This document shows, piece after piece, positions 28,869 to 36,835 of a stretch of 64,000 bases of DNA. Every line of letters begins with the position of its first letter. The first letter of the stretch is position 1. The position numbers and the translations under genes were made by a program. The notes under the pieces were generated by a model, which saw nothing but the letters and a program-made list of their open reading frames with translations, had not been told where the DNA came from and did no database searches. Source of the DNA: Candidatus Binatia bacterium (GTDB lineage: Bacteria; Desulfobacterota; Binatia; Bin18); contig JAJEFA010000002.1 in NCBI GenBank assembly GCA_022820725.1, forward strand, positions 124,001 to 188,000, in the 5' to 3' direction.

Positions 28869-31127
28869 ATGGTCGAACGCAACAGGGGGCGAAGGCGAAG
28901 GGCAGGCTTGAGGGGATTCGTGGCCGGACTCGCCATCGTAGCGGGGCTCGTGTGGCTCACCAGCTCTGCGCACGCGACAATCCGAGTGGGGAAATCGGAG
29001 ATTCAAGTCGTGTATGAGATGCAGCACGCATTTCAATATGACGGCAGCCCCGGCGATAATTTCGAGTGGGTACAGTGGCGTAACGAGATGCGCGTGGAAT
29101 ACGAGTTTAGCGACCTCGTCACGCCCGAGGGTGGGTTGTTCGATAAGAACATCAAGATCCCATTCGTCCGGCGCGCCGACTTCTCCTTTATGTATCGGGG
29201 CCGCTTTGACCCCGTCTACGAGGTGCGCGACAAGTATGACGACATGTACCCCCACCGCATCAAGCAGTTCAAGTCCTTCACCTTTCCCGAGAACGGCTTC
29301 CGGGAAATGAACCTGGACGTGGACTTCGGGGATGTGATGGGAAACAACCTGTCGATGAAGCTGGGCAAACAGCAAATCGTGTGGGGAGAATCCGATCTGT
29401 TCCGCTCCATTGATATTGCCAACCCGCTACGGCTGGACCAGAACCAGGCCGTGGGCGAAGCCTTTGAGGACTTTCGGACGCCCATCTGGGCCATCAAGTT
29501 TCTGTATGACATCGGGAACGTGGGGACGTTGATGTCCAACGTGGGTCTGGAATTCTTCTACACACCCCGCTGGCGACCTATCACCCAACACCTGGTGTTG
29601 GAAGGTGGCTGGGGCGGTCTGCGTTACGATGACCCGAGCTTCATTGGCGATCCGACCGATTACTTTGATTCACCGACCTCACCGGGAGTATTGACCACCA
29701 AGGGCGTCCCCTGGGGGCCATACCATGACTACTCCCGGGTTCGTCACCCCTGGTCATTGTTTCGGGTCGGGCGTAACCAAGCGAGAATGGCAGGTGACTC
29801 CGGGTGTAGTGGTTCAGGACCGTGTACGGACAATACCGCCGGTCGGGATGGAAACTTCCTGTACCGCATTGGCGGCGGGTCGAAAACTCACCACATTCGG
29901 GGCACGAAGTGGGACAACAGCATGGTCGGCGTGCGGCTGATGGGGAAGATATTCGACAACTTTGACTTCACCCTCAACTACATGTACAAGCGCACCGATC
30001 CAGGCGGTGTCTTCCATTTTGATACCTTTTTTGCCGAGTCACCGCTAGATGCGGATGGCAAACGGACGGTGGGTTTAGACGCCCGACCGCAATCCCCCGG
30101 ATGGGGAGGGGGTGTCCCAACGGAGGGGAGATTTGCGGGGAGATATGTCTCTCCCGGGTTGTTTATCCATGACCCGACCAATCCGAACAATATGCTCGCC
30201 TTCCGCCGTGCGCTGGACCGGTGTTTCGAAGATAATATTGCGACGCACTTCGTCAACGTCGATATGTACGGCTACAGCCAGGACAGCAAACTGGATAACG
30301 ACCGGAATACGACCGCGTGTTTCGACGTGTCGCACTGGTATCCGTGGACAAACGTGTTTGGCTTCACGGTCACCTATAACGACTTCGACTACACCGGCGC
30401 GGTGTTCCGCCTGGAGCAGAGTTGGTCGACCAATGAGCCGCGCAACATCGCGCCGGTCGCGAACGGCGGTCGGGACCAGGAACACTACGACGCGCGCGTA
30501 GCTGCGGCGCAAGCCAGGGCTATGGCAGAGGGCAGGACGGGCTCGCAGATTCCGACCCATCCCTTTACGGACGGCGACGGCAACCCGTGCGCCGAGGGGC
30601 ACGGCAGCTTCTGTCCCAGCCCACGCCAGCGCCTTGCGCGGATTAAGACCGGCACCTCGGTGTGGCGGAGCATGATCGGCTTTGACCTGATTCAGTCCAT
30701 TCAGTCCTTTCCGGGTATGGGCTGGGCGCGCAGTCTGCCGGGCGGCATTGGCGACCAGACCACCTTCTACACCTTCCAGGCCCTGACCACCTACCAGAAC
30801 GATAACCGCGCAACAGGCCTGAACGCCTTCACCAACGCGCCACGAGACCGGCACCATCGGTTTAATCAGTTATATACCTTTGGCATGTCGGGCTTTTATT
30901 TCCGGGGCAAACTGGAGCCGCTGTTTGCCTTCGCCTACTCCGTGAACGCCAAGCAGCCGCTACTCCTGGCCCAGACCTACTGGCACGGCTTGTACTTCCG
31001 CAACCTCGACCTCTTTGCCGGCACGGTCATGTATATGGGCAGCACCAACGACGTCGATGCCACGGGGCTGCACCTGTGGGCGGAGCGCGATCTGTTCTGG
31101 ATTCGTCTCCAGTACTACCTGCTGTAA
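28869..31127 (+). CDS. DUF1302 family outer-membrane beta-barrel protein, copy 2
   Basis: This 752-residue protein has a signal peptide (basic start, hydrophobic VAGLAIVAGLVWLTSSA, cleavage near AHA-T at about residue 37) followed by a long barrel-like region with alternating aromatic residues, ending FWIRLQYYLL. DUF1302 proteins are outer-membrane proteins found with DUF1329 and RND genes; their substrate is not established. AAAGGAGGG precedes the ATG. It is a tandem duplicate of copy 1: long identical runs include RADFSFMYRGRFDPVYEVRD and AFTNAPRDRHHRFNQLYTFG. The two differ mostly in loop regions around residues 380-430 and 540-600. Confidence 0.93.
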   Translation: MVERNRGRRRRAGLRGFVAGLAIVAGLVWLTSSAHATIRVGKSEIQVVYEMQHAFQYDGSPGDNFEWVQWRNEMRVEYEFSDLVTPEGGLFDKNIKIPFVRRADFSFMYRGRFDPVYEVRDKYDDMYPHRIKQFKSFTFPENGFREMNLDVDFGDVMGNNLSMKLGKQQIVWGESDLFRSIDIANPLRLDQNQAVGEAFEDFRTPIWAIKFLYDIGNVGTLMSNVGLEFFYTPRWRPITQHLVLEGGWGGLRYDDPSFIGDPTDYFDSPTSPGVLTTKGVPWGPYHDYSRVRHPWSLFRVGRNQARMAGDSGCSGSGPCTDNTAGRDGNFLYRIGGGSKTHHIRGTKWDNSMVGVRLMGKIFDNFDFTLNYMYKRTDPGGVFHFDTFFAESPLDADGKRTVGLDARPQSPGWGGGVPTEGRFAGRYVSPGLFIHDPTNPNNMLAFRRALDRCFEDNIATHFVNVDMYGYSQDSKLDNDRNTTACFDVSHWYPWTNVFGFTVTYNDFDYTGAVFRLEQSWSTNEPRNIAPVANGGRDQEHYDARVAAAQARAMAEGRTGSQIPTHPFTDGDGNPCAEGHGSFCPSPRQRLARIKTGTSVWRSMIGFDLIQSIQSFPGMGWARSLPGGIGDQTTFYTFQALTTYQNDNRATGLNAFTNAPRDRHHRFNQLYTFGMSGFYFRGKLEPLFAFAYSVNAKQPLLLAQTYWHGLYFRNLDLFAGTVMYMGSTNDVDATGLHLWAERDLFWIRLQYYLL

Positions 31128-31172
31128 TCACAACCGGAGAGGTCAAACGCCTCTCTTACAAACTCGATCTCG

Positions 31173-31207
31173 AAAAGGGAGGTTCCCCAAAAGGACCTCC
31201 CTTTTTT
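31173..31207 (+). terminator. Rho-independent terminator after DUF1302 copy 2
   Basis: AAAAGGGAGGT pairs with ACCTCCCTTTT and is followed by TT. One stem pair differs from the copy 1 terminator in a compensating way (C-G there, T-A here). Confidence 0.92.
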
Positions 31208-31279
31208 CTTTGGGTGAAATATGGGAAGATGCCGCCTGCTTGAGCAGGATCAGGACGAATCTAAAGGAGGAGCAGAGAT

Positions 31280-32968
31280 ATGGCAACAGTTGATGGCGGG
31301 ACGCTTATTGGACGGATATTAAAGGAACAGGACGTGAAGTATATGTTTGCCGTGAATGGTGGACACACCTTCCCCATTCTGGCGACTCTCAGAGATAATG
31401 GCATCAAACTCATTCATATGCGCCACGAGCAGGCCACCGCCTATGCCGCGGATGGCTATGCCCGTGTCACCGGCAAACCCGGCATCTGTTGTGTCACTGC
31501 CGGCTGTGGCCTGACGAACGCGGTGACCGGCCTGTGCGGAGCCGGCCTGACCAATAGTGCGGTCGTCTGTCTTGCGGGTCAGCATCCCACTACCGAGGAC
31601 TTTATCGGCTCTTTCCAGGAAGCCTATGGCTCAGATGTGGTGAGTTCGTTCTCGAAATTTGCCAAGCGCGTCCTCGACTGGTCAACCATTGAAATCGACC
31701 TGCGTCAGGCGTTTCGTGAAGCGACCTCCGCCCCCCAAGGCGTCTCCCTGCTCGAAATTCCAACCAATATTCTCTACCACCAGGAGGACGAATCCAAGCA
31801 ACGCAAAGGCGCAAAAGTCTATGGTCCGGATGAACTCCGCTTTCAGGGCGACCCGCGCCAGATTGAACGCGCGGTTGAGCTTATTTTTCAGGCGCAAAAG
31901 CCGCTCATTGCGGGTGGAGACGGGATTTTCTGGTCCGGGGCCGAGGCGGAACTGAAAGAGCTTGCAGAACTCACCAGCACCCCGGTGTACTGCCGTCGTG
32001 CCGGCCAGGGTGCGGTTGACGAAGACCATCCGCTCGCCGTTCGGGGGGCGTGGAAAAAGCCGTTTACGGGCCAGGCTGACGTGGTGCTGGCGATTGGCTT
32101 CAAATTCTGGAGTGGAGAAAAATTCGGGCAGCCGCCGACCTGGAGCGATAAAGCCACCTATATCCAGGTTGATGCCACCACCCAGCGGGTTGGCTGGCAT
32201 GTCCCGGCAGAAGTCGGCATTGTCGGCGACCCCAAGCTGGTGCTACGTCAGATGATCGATACAATCAAAGAGATGCAGCTTGACTTTAGCGCCAAGCGCG
32301 AGAGTCCGTGGCTCCAAAACATGGTTGAGGTGCGCGAGAACTATAACAAGCTCATTCAGGACCGTGAGCAGCAGCATCACAGTGCCACCCCTATTCACCC
32401 CGACCGGCTGGCCAAAGACCTGACCTCTGTTATCGACACAGACGCCACCCTCATCATCGATAGCTTCACCCTGAGTGGTTATACGAGTCAGTGGTTTACC
32501 GCCCACGAGCCGGGCCAGATTGTCGATGCCGGGCCACTCGCCCCGGTTGGGCACGGCGTGGGTATGGGTATTGGTGTGCAGCTCGGGCGTCCGGGCAAGC
32601 AAGTCATCGTGGTCAGCGGTGACGGTGGCTTGGGTATCGGCGGGATGGATATGGAGACCGCAGCCAAATACGACATCCCGATCATTACCCTGTTGTGGAA
32701 CAATAGTTCGTGGGGACCGACATTCGAGTCCATGCCCCTGCTCAAAGGCCGCACCGACCCGTTCGATATGATTAAGGACATTCGCTACGACAAGGTGTTT
32801 GAGCCTATGGGGGTCTACACCGAGCATGTGGAGCAGCCGGATGAAATCATTCCGGCTCTGGAGCGTGCGCTCTCATCCGGCAAGACCTCGCTGATTAACG
32901 TGTTCGGCGATAAGAGCGTCGGTCACCCGTCGCTCGGCGGAAATTTGTTAGGCTCAACCCAGGTCTAG
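31280..32968 (+). CDS. Thiamine diphosphate-dependent enzyme (2-hydroxyacyl-CoA lyase / acetolactate synthase-like)
   Basis: A 562-residue enzyme of the ThDP-dependent decarboxylase/carboligase family with the usual three domains: N-terminal PYR domain with catalytic Glu in HMRHEQATAYAADGYAR (about residue 52), middle domain, and C-terminal PP domain with the ThDP motif GDGGLGIGG to WNN (about 455-481). General form is closest to oxalyl-CoA decarboxylase/2-hydroxyacyl-CoA lyase or acetolactate-synthase-like enzymes; I cannot choose the substrate. It has an AAGGAGGAG site and its own terminator. It follows the DUF1302 gene and may process the compound that the transport island handles, which is speculative. 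Confidence 0.85.
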   Translation: MATVDGGTLIGRILKEQDVKYMFAVNGGHTFPILATLRDNGIKLIHMRHEQATAYAADGYARVTGKPGICCVTAGCGLTNAVTGLCGAGLTNSAVVCLAGQHPTTEDFIGSFQEAYGSDVVSSFSKFAKRVLDWSTIEIDLRQAFREATSAPQGVSLLEIPTNILYHQEDESKQRKGAKVYGPDELRFQGDPRQIERAVELIFQAQKPLIAGGDGIFWSGAEAELKELAELTSTPVYCRRAGQGAVDEDHPLAVRGAWKKPFTGQADVVLAIGFKFWSGEKFGQPPTWSDKATYIQVDATTQRVGWHVPAEVGIVGDPKLVLRQMIDTIKEMQLDFSAKRESPWLQNMVEVRENYNKLIQDREQQHHSATPIHPDRLAKDLTSVIDTDATLIIDSFTLSGYTSQWFTAHEPGQIVDAGPLAPVGHGVGMGIGVQLGRPGKQVIVVSGDGGLGIGGMDMETAAKYDIPIITLLWNNSSWGPTFESMPLLKGRTDPFDMIKDIRYDKVFEPMGVYTEHVEQPDEIIPALERALSSGKTSLINVFGDKSVGHPSLGGNLLGSTQV

Positions 32969-32989
32969 AGAGAGTCGGTAACCGAAAGA

Positions 32990-33022
32990 AAAAGGGGCAG
33001 GTATGATGCCTGCCCCTTTTTT
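32990..33022 (+). terminator. Rho-independent terminator (shared, convergent)
   Basis: AAAAGGGGCAGG pairs with CCTGCCCCTTTT around a 7-nt loop, followed by TT on the plus strand; A residues before the stem give a T run on the minus strand too, so it may serve the small minus-strand gene as well. Confidence 0.92.
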
Positions 33023-33048
33023 ATGGGTCCGTCTACTGATCAACCGCC

Positions 33049-33303
33049 CTACCCGTCCTCTTTCCGCAGCACAATTTCAATTTCATCAAGCGGAGAAATA
33101 CCGCGATTGCGGATATGGCAGTGCCACCCGGCAAACTGTCGCAGATACGTGAACACTTCCCGGACCAGGCCGGGCTTTACCGTGCTTTCCCATTCGTCCA
33201 ACCATTCGTCGCCCTCAAAATCTTCATCGTCCCAGGCCTCGGGAGGAATGTCCGCACTCAGGGAGAAGCGTAGATTGAACGTGTGCTCATCCTTTTCTGC
33301 CAT
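33049..33303 (-). CDS. Small acidic protein, unknown function
   Basis: An 84-residue cytoplasmic-looking product with a very acidic middle (WDDEDFEGDEWLDEWE) and no signal peptide. I do not recognise a family. It begins 9 bp after the end of the DsbA-like selenoprotein frame on the same strand, so the two are probably co-transcribed. AAAGGCGCT upstream of the ATG is a modest ribosome-binding site. Confidence 0.7.
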   Translation of the reverse strand: MAEKDEHTFNLRFSLSADIPPEAWDDEDFEGDEWLDEWESTVKPGLVREVFTYLRQFAGWHCHIRNRGISPLDEIEIVLRKEDG

Positions 33304-33312
33304 AGAGCGCCT

Positions 33313-33933
33313 TTATGCCACTCCAAGTGCCGCTAGGTCTTCCAGATAGGTTTCAGCCGGTACCATGCCGATTTGGCGCCGTTTCCCGCCAATCAGGACG
33401 GTCGGCACCGCACTCACGAAATATGTCTCCACTGCGGCTTCACACTGCTGACGTACCCGGTCTTGGAGGGCTGTATCTGCGATATCGTTCAGGAAGACGT
33501 TCACGTCCAGGCCTGCCTGCCGGGCAACCTCAACGCAGGTCTCTTTTTCAATCAGACTCTTGTTCTCAACGAAAAAGGCTCGGAAGAGTCCAGAGTGAAA
33601 ACGGAGGAAGGCGTCTTCGCCCTGGCGCTGGGCGGCCGTACCGGCTTCCAGACCAGGCATGCTCCAGCGCGGAAACTCTGCGTGCGGCCACATGGAATAT
33701 TCCAGGCCGTCCGGTTCAGCCAGAGCCGACGCCCGCCGCCAGGCCTGCTCCACATAGCTGTCCTTAAACTGAAACGGGCGGGCCTCATAGTGCGGACGTA
33801 AGGCAAAGGGATGCCATTTGACGCTGACGCGATCACCAAAGCGTTCCTTGATCTTGCGAAGCCGCTCCGCGGCCGGAAAGCACCACGGTCACAGATAGTC
33901 CGAGAACTCGATGATCTCAATTGGTGTATCCAT
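33313..33933 (-). CDS. DsbA/FrnE-like thioredoxin-fold selenoprotein (TGA read as selenocysteine)
   Basis: From the ATG at 33933 (AGGGGGGGAACAGT upstream) the frame encodes MDTPIEIIEFSDYL, then TGA at 33889-33891, then PWCFPAAERLRKIKERFG and on to 33313 without another stop: 206 residues counting the TGA as residue 15. DsbA-family proteins of the FrnE/2-hydroxychromene-carboxylate-isomerase-like group have CPWC exactly here, so the TGA replaces the catalytic Cys to give U15-P-W-C18. The cis-Pro loop (SAVPTVLIGG, Pro177) is present. A GC stem with a GGA loop lies 20 nt after the TGA, as required of a bacterial SECIS. A caller that stops at TGA starts at 33753 and loses the active site. The other reading is a nonsense mutation or base error from TGC/TGT. 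Likely a cytoplasmic or oxidative-stress redox enzyme. Confidence 0.85.
33861..33873 (-). promoter_or_regulatory. Candidate bacterial SECIS element
   Basis: In the mRNA, GCCGC-GGA-GCGGC forms a 5-bp stem with a three-base loop starting with GG, whose first loop base is the 21st nucleotide after the UGA codon. Known bacterial SECIS elements have a short apical loop with a G in its first two bases, 16-37 nt after the UGA. It lies within the coding sequence, as usual for bacteria. Confidence 0.7.
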
Positions 33934-34077
33934 ACTGTTCCCCCCCCTGTTGTGTTGTCTCAGTTCTATCCGAAACAGACCACACCGACCAGAGGTTGGC
34001 TCAGTTCCCTTGCATTTTCCCACAAACAGCAGTACCACCATAAAGATACGGGATACCCCACGGAAGGAGAATACGTC

Positions 34078-35196
34078 ATGCGAGTCATTGATGGAGACGC
34101 CCATTTTCTCGAACCGCTGGATCTTTTCCAACGCTATATCGACCCCACCTATCGCGAGCAGGCGATGAAGATTGAAACCGACCGGGTCAGTGGAGAAAAA
34201 AAGTTTCTGGTCAACGAGAAACCCATGCAGATCTTTGATGTGGAACAATTTCTGAGCGCGGTTGCCGGCTACGGCCAAAAGGAGCAGGGCCGGGACCTGA
34301 ACACCTTCGACCGCTACCATTATTATAGCACCGAGTGGTCAGACATGGGGCAGCGGGTGCAATTCCTTGATGACGAGCAGATGGCCTGCCAGGTCATCTA
34401 CCCGACGCTCGGCCTGTTCTGGGAGGGCGAGGTAGACAACCCCTATCTGGCCGATGCCCACTGCCGTGCGTATAACACCTGGACGTTTGAGGTGTGCCAC
34501 TCACACAAAGACCGTCTCTACCCCGCGGCACATATCTCACTCCGTGATCCACAGTTGGCCGTGCAAGAAATGGAACGTATTGCCAAGCTTGGAGGCCGAA
34601 CGATTTTCGTGGCGGCCGCACCTATTGACGGCAAGAGTTTTGGTTTACCGGAGTACGACCCGGTCTGGGCAGCAGCCCAGGACCTCGACCTGAGTATCGG
34701 TCTCCACCTCGTTGGTCATAAAAACTACACCGGCAGCGAGTGGTTTCGGGATCGCGACCCTGGCTTTATGTATCTGACCATGAGCATCATCCAGGACCCG
34801 CGTCATGCTGTGACGTCGATGATGTATGACGGGGTGTTTGAGCGCTTTCCCAAGCTGCGGGTCGCGACCATTGAAGCCATGGTCGGCTGGATAGGCGAAT
34901 GGCTGGAGCGGGTGGACTATCGCTACAAGTATATGGGCCATACCTCACAGATGAAACGTCCGGCGAGCGAGTACTTTGCCCGCAATATCTGGGTCAATGG
35001 CGACCCGGAGGAAAAGATGTTTCCCATGATGGTTCAGTTTGCTGGCGACGACCGCTTCTTTATCGGATCCGACTATCCGCACGCCGAGGGATTTGTCGAT
35101 CCGGTCCAAAAGGCGCGGGATGTCCTCTCCTCCCTGCCGGCAGAGTCTGTGGATAAGATTCTGGGCACCAACGCGGCGACCTTCTACGGCATTTAA
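34078..35196 (+). CDS. Amidohydrolase family (Amidohydro_2) metal-dependent hydrolase
   Basis: The 372-residue protein starts MRVIDGDAHFLEP, which carries the D-x-H metal-binding motif, and ends with FIGSDYPHAEG, the conserved active-site aspartate region of the ACMSD-like Amidohydro_2 family. LSIGLHLVGH near residue 210 probably supplies a further metal ligand. Members hydrolyse or decarboxylate ring compounds; the substrate is unknown. I chose the ATG at 34078, preceded by GGAAGGAG; the open frame upstream overlaps the divergent selenoprotein gene and is not coding. Confidence 0.9.
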   Translation: MRVIDGDAHFLEPLDLFQRYIDPTYREQAMKIETDRVSGEKKFLVNEKPMQIFDVEQFLSAVAGYGQKEQGRDLNTFDRYHYYSTEWSDMGQRVQFLDDEQMACQVIYPTLGLFWEGEVDNPYLADAHCRAYNTWTFEVCHSHKDRLYPAAHISLRDPQLAVQEMERIAKLGGRTIFVAAAPIDGKSFGLPEYDPVWAAAQDLDLSIGLHLVGHKNYTGSEWFRDRDPGFMYLTMSIIQDPRHAVTSMMYDGVFERFPKLRVATIEAMVGWIGEWLERVDYRYKYMGHTSQMKRPASEYFARNIWVNGDPEEKMFPMMVQFAGDDRFFIGSDYPHAEGFVDPVQKARDVLSSLPAESVDKILGTNAATFYGI

Positions 35197-35242
35197 ACTG
35201 TACTGAGGGGTCAGGCATGGGACTTGTCTCCATGCTGGCCCT

Positions 35243-36001
35243 TCAGCCTTGCAGCAGTTGTACAACCTCGTCGTGCAGCCATCCGTTTGAGATCACCGCG
35301 TCCCCGGTATAAATAGACGGTGTTCCAGCAAAGTCGGAGAACCGTCCGCCTGCCTCGGTTATAAGAATTTTGGTTGCTGCCACGTCCCAGGGCTTGATCT
35401 CCGGCTCCAGGACGACCTCGGCCAGTCCTTGCGCCACCAGACTATGCCCTAACGCATCTCCAAACCCTCGCTGTCGCGCAGTTGCGTCAACCAAGCGCAA
35501 AAAAGGCTGCCAACAGGGACGAGCTTTCAAGTCATTGAGACCGCCATGAATCAGCATGGCGTCGTGCAGTTGGGCGACCTCCGAGACACGTACCTGTTTG
35601 CCATTAGCAAAGGTGCCCTGCCCTTTCCGGGCGTACAGGAGGTCATCAAAGGCCGGTGCGTACATCACCCCGGCGGTGATCTCGTGGTCTTCTTCAAGGG
35701 CGATAAGCGTGGCAAAAAAGGGGATTCCGCGAATAAAATTTTTGGTGCCGTCAATCGGATCGATAATCCATCGGGCTGAGCTGTTTCTCTGCCGCTCGCC
35801 GAGTTCTTCGCCCAGAAAGCCATAGTCCGGAAAGTGGGCCTGGAGCACGTCAATAATACGCGCTTCACATTCCCGGTCGGCTCTGGTAACTGGGGTGCGG
35901 TCGGCTTTCAGCTCAACCGTCAGATTGGTTTTGAAATAGCGCAGAGCAATTTCGCCAGCGGCATACGCAGCCTTCACCGCAGCGTGTAGAATAGGGTCCA
36001 C
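35243..36001 (-). CDS. Inositol monophosphatase family protein (HisN-like candidate)
   Basis: This 252-residue Mg2+-dependent phosphatase has the family motifs EELGE (about residue 65), DPIDGTKNF (about residues 82-90), and WDVAATKILITEAGG (about residues 202-216). Substrates of the family include inositol phosphates and histidinol phosphate; FGDALGHSLVAQGLAEVV is typical of the histidinol-phosphatase branch. I chose the GTG at 36001, right after the SDR stop codon; the longer frame to 36094 overlaps the SDR gene in another frame. Confidence 0.88.
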   Translation of the reverse strand: MDPILHAAVKAAYAAGEIALRYFKTNLTVELKADRTPVTRADRECEARIIDVLQAHFPDYGFLGEELGERQRNSSARWIIDPIDGTKNFIRGIPFFATLIALEEDHEITAGVMYAPAFDDLLYARKGQGTFANGKQVRVSEVAQLHDAMLIHGGLNDLKARPCWQPFLRLVDATARQRGFGDALGHSLVAQGLAEVVLEPEIKPWDVAATKILITEAGGRFSDFAGTPSIYTGDAVISNGWLHDEVVQLLQG

Positions 36002-36002
36002 G

Positions 36003-36794
36003 CTAGAGCAACCCCCGGACTGCCCCACCGTCGATCTGGAGACTGGTTCCAGTGATATAACTGGCCGCCTCCGAGGCCAGAAAGACAATGCCATTGGCCA
36101 TTTCTACCGGCTCACCGATCCGGCCAAGCGGCACATCTTTCCCGCCCTCCTCCAGGGCTTGTTCCAATGAGATACCGGCCTTTTCTGCCCGGATGGCCAG
36201 CGCCCCTGTGAGGCGGTCGGTGAGAATGCGGCCGGGCAAGACCGTATTGACCGTAATATTATACTGGCCGACCTCGCGCGACAGCGTCTTTGCCATGCCG
36301 ACCACGGCCGGACGCACACCATTCGACAGGATGAGACCGTCAAGCGGTTCTTTGACCGACATAGACATGACGCTGACAATACGGCCCCAACGCTGCTTTT
36401 GCATATAGGGTAGCGCTTTCCGAATCAGCCGGACGGTGCTGAGAAAATTAAGCGCAAAGGCCTGTTCCCAGGCAGCATCATCCATGTCTCCAAAGCCGCC
36501 CAACGGCGGGCCGCCGGTATTCGGCACGAGGACGTGAACGGTGCCAAATTTTGCAACCGTCTCATCGACCAGCCTTTCTGCTGCTTCGGCTTGCGCGAGG
36601 TCTCCGGCCACGGCGAGTATCTCAGCCCCTGTCTCGCTTTGCATCTCGCTCGCAGATTTTTCTAAGAGTTCCGGGTTACGGGCGCAGACGACAACTTTTG
36701 CGCCTTCTTTGGCAAACGCCAGCGCAGTCGCCTGGCCAATGCCCTTGCTGGCACCACCGACAATGACAACTTTATCTTTGAGACCGAGATCCAT
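36003..36794 (-). CDS. SDR family protein with altered catalytic residues
   Basis: A 263-residue short-chain dehydrogenase fold: the nucleotide motif GGASKGIG at residues 13-20, NTGG around 91-94, and the C-terminal ITGTSLQIDGG. The canonical Y-x3-K pair is replaced: the aligned site reads SNGVR in ILSNGVRPAVVGMAKTL, so Tyr becomes Ser and Lys becomes Arg. The change is seen in a subgroup of FabG-like proteins. It may be non-catalytic or use other residues. GGGGAG precedes the ATG. It is just upstream of, and overlaps in transcription with, the phosphatase gene. Confidence 0.86.
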   Translation of the reverse strand: MDLGLKDKVVIVGGASKGIGQATALAFAKEGAKVVVCARNPELLEKSASEMQSETGAEILAVAGDLAQAEAAERLVDETVAKFGTVHVLVPNTGGPPLGGFGDMDDAAWEQAFALNFLSTVRLIRKALPYMQKQRWGRIVSVMSMSVKEPLDGLILSNGVRPAVVGMAKTLSREVGQYNITVNTVLPGRILTDRLTGALAIRAEKAGISLEQALEEGGKDVPLGRIGEPVEMANGIVFLASEAASYITGTSLQIDGGAVRGLL

Positions 36795-36835
36795 ATGTCT
36801 CCCCTCGTTCGTTCTGGTCGCGTCTTTCGTGCGGC

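Noticed and set aside
33552..33920. 122-codon minus-strand frame in another phase over the selenoprotein gene
   Set aside because: It is an Arg/Ser-rich shadow; the thioredoxin-fold frame crossing the TGA has all family motifs.
34078..35196. Longer amidohydrolase start at 33811
   Set aside because: The extra N terminus overlaps the divergent selenoprotein gene; the ATG at 34078 has a good ribosome-binding site and gives the family start with D-x-H.
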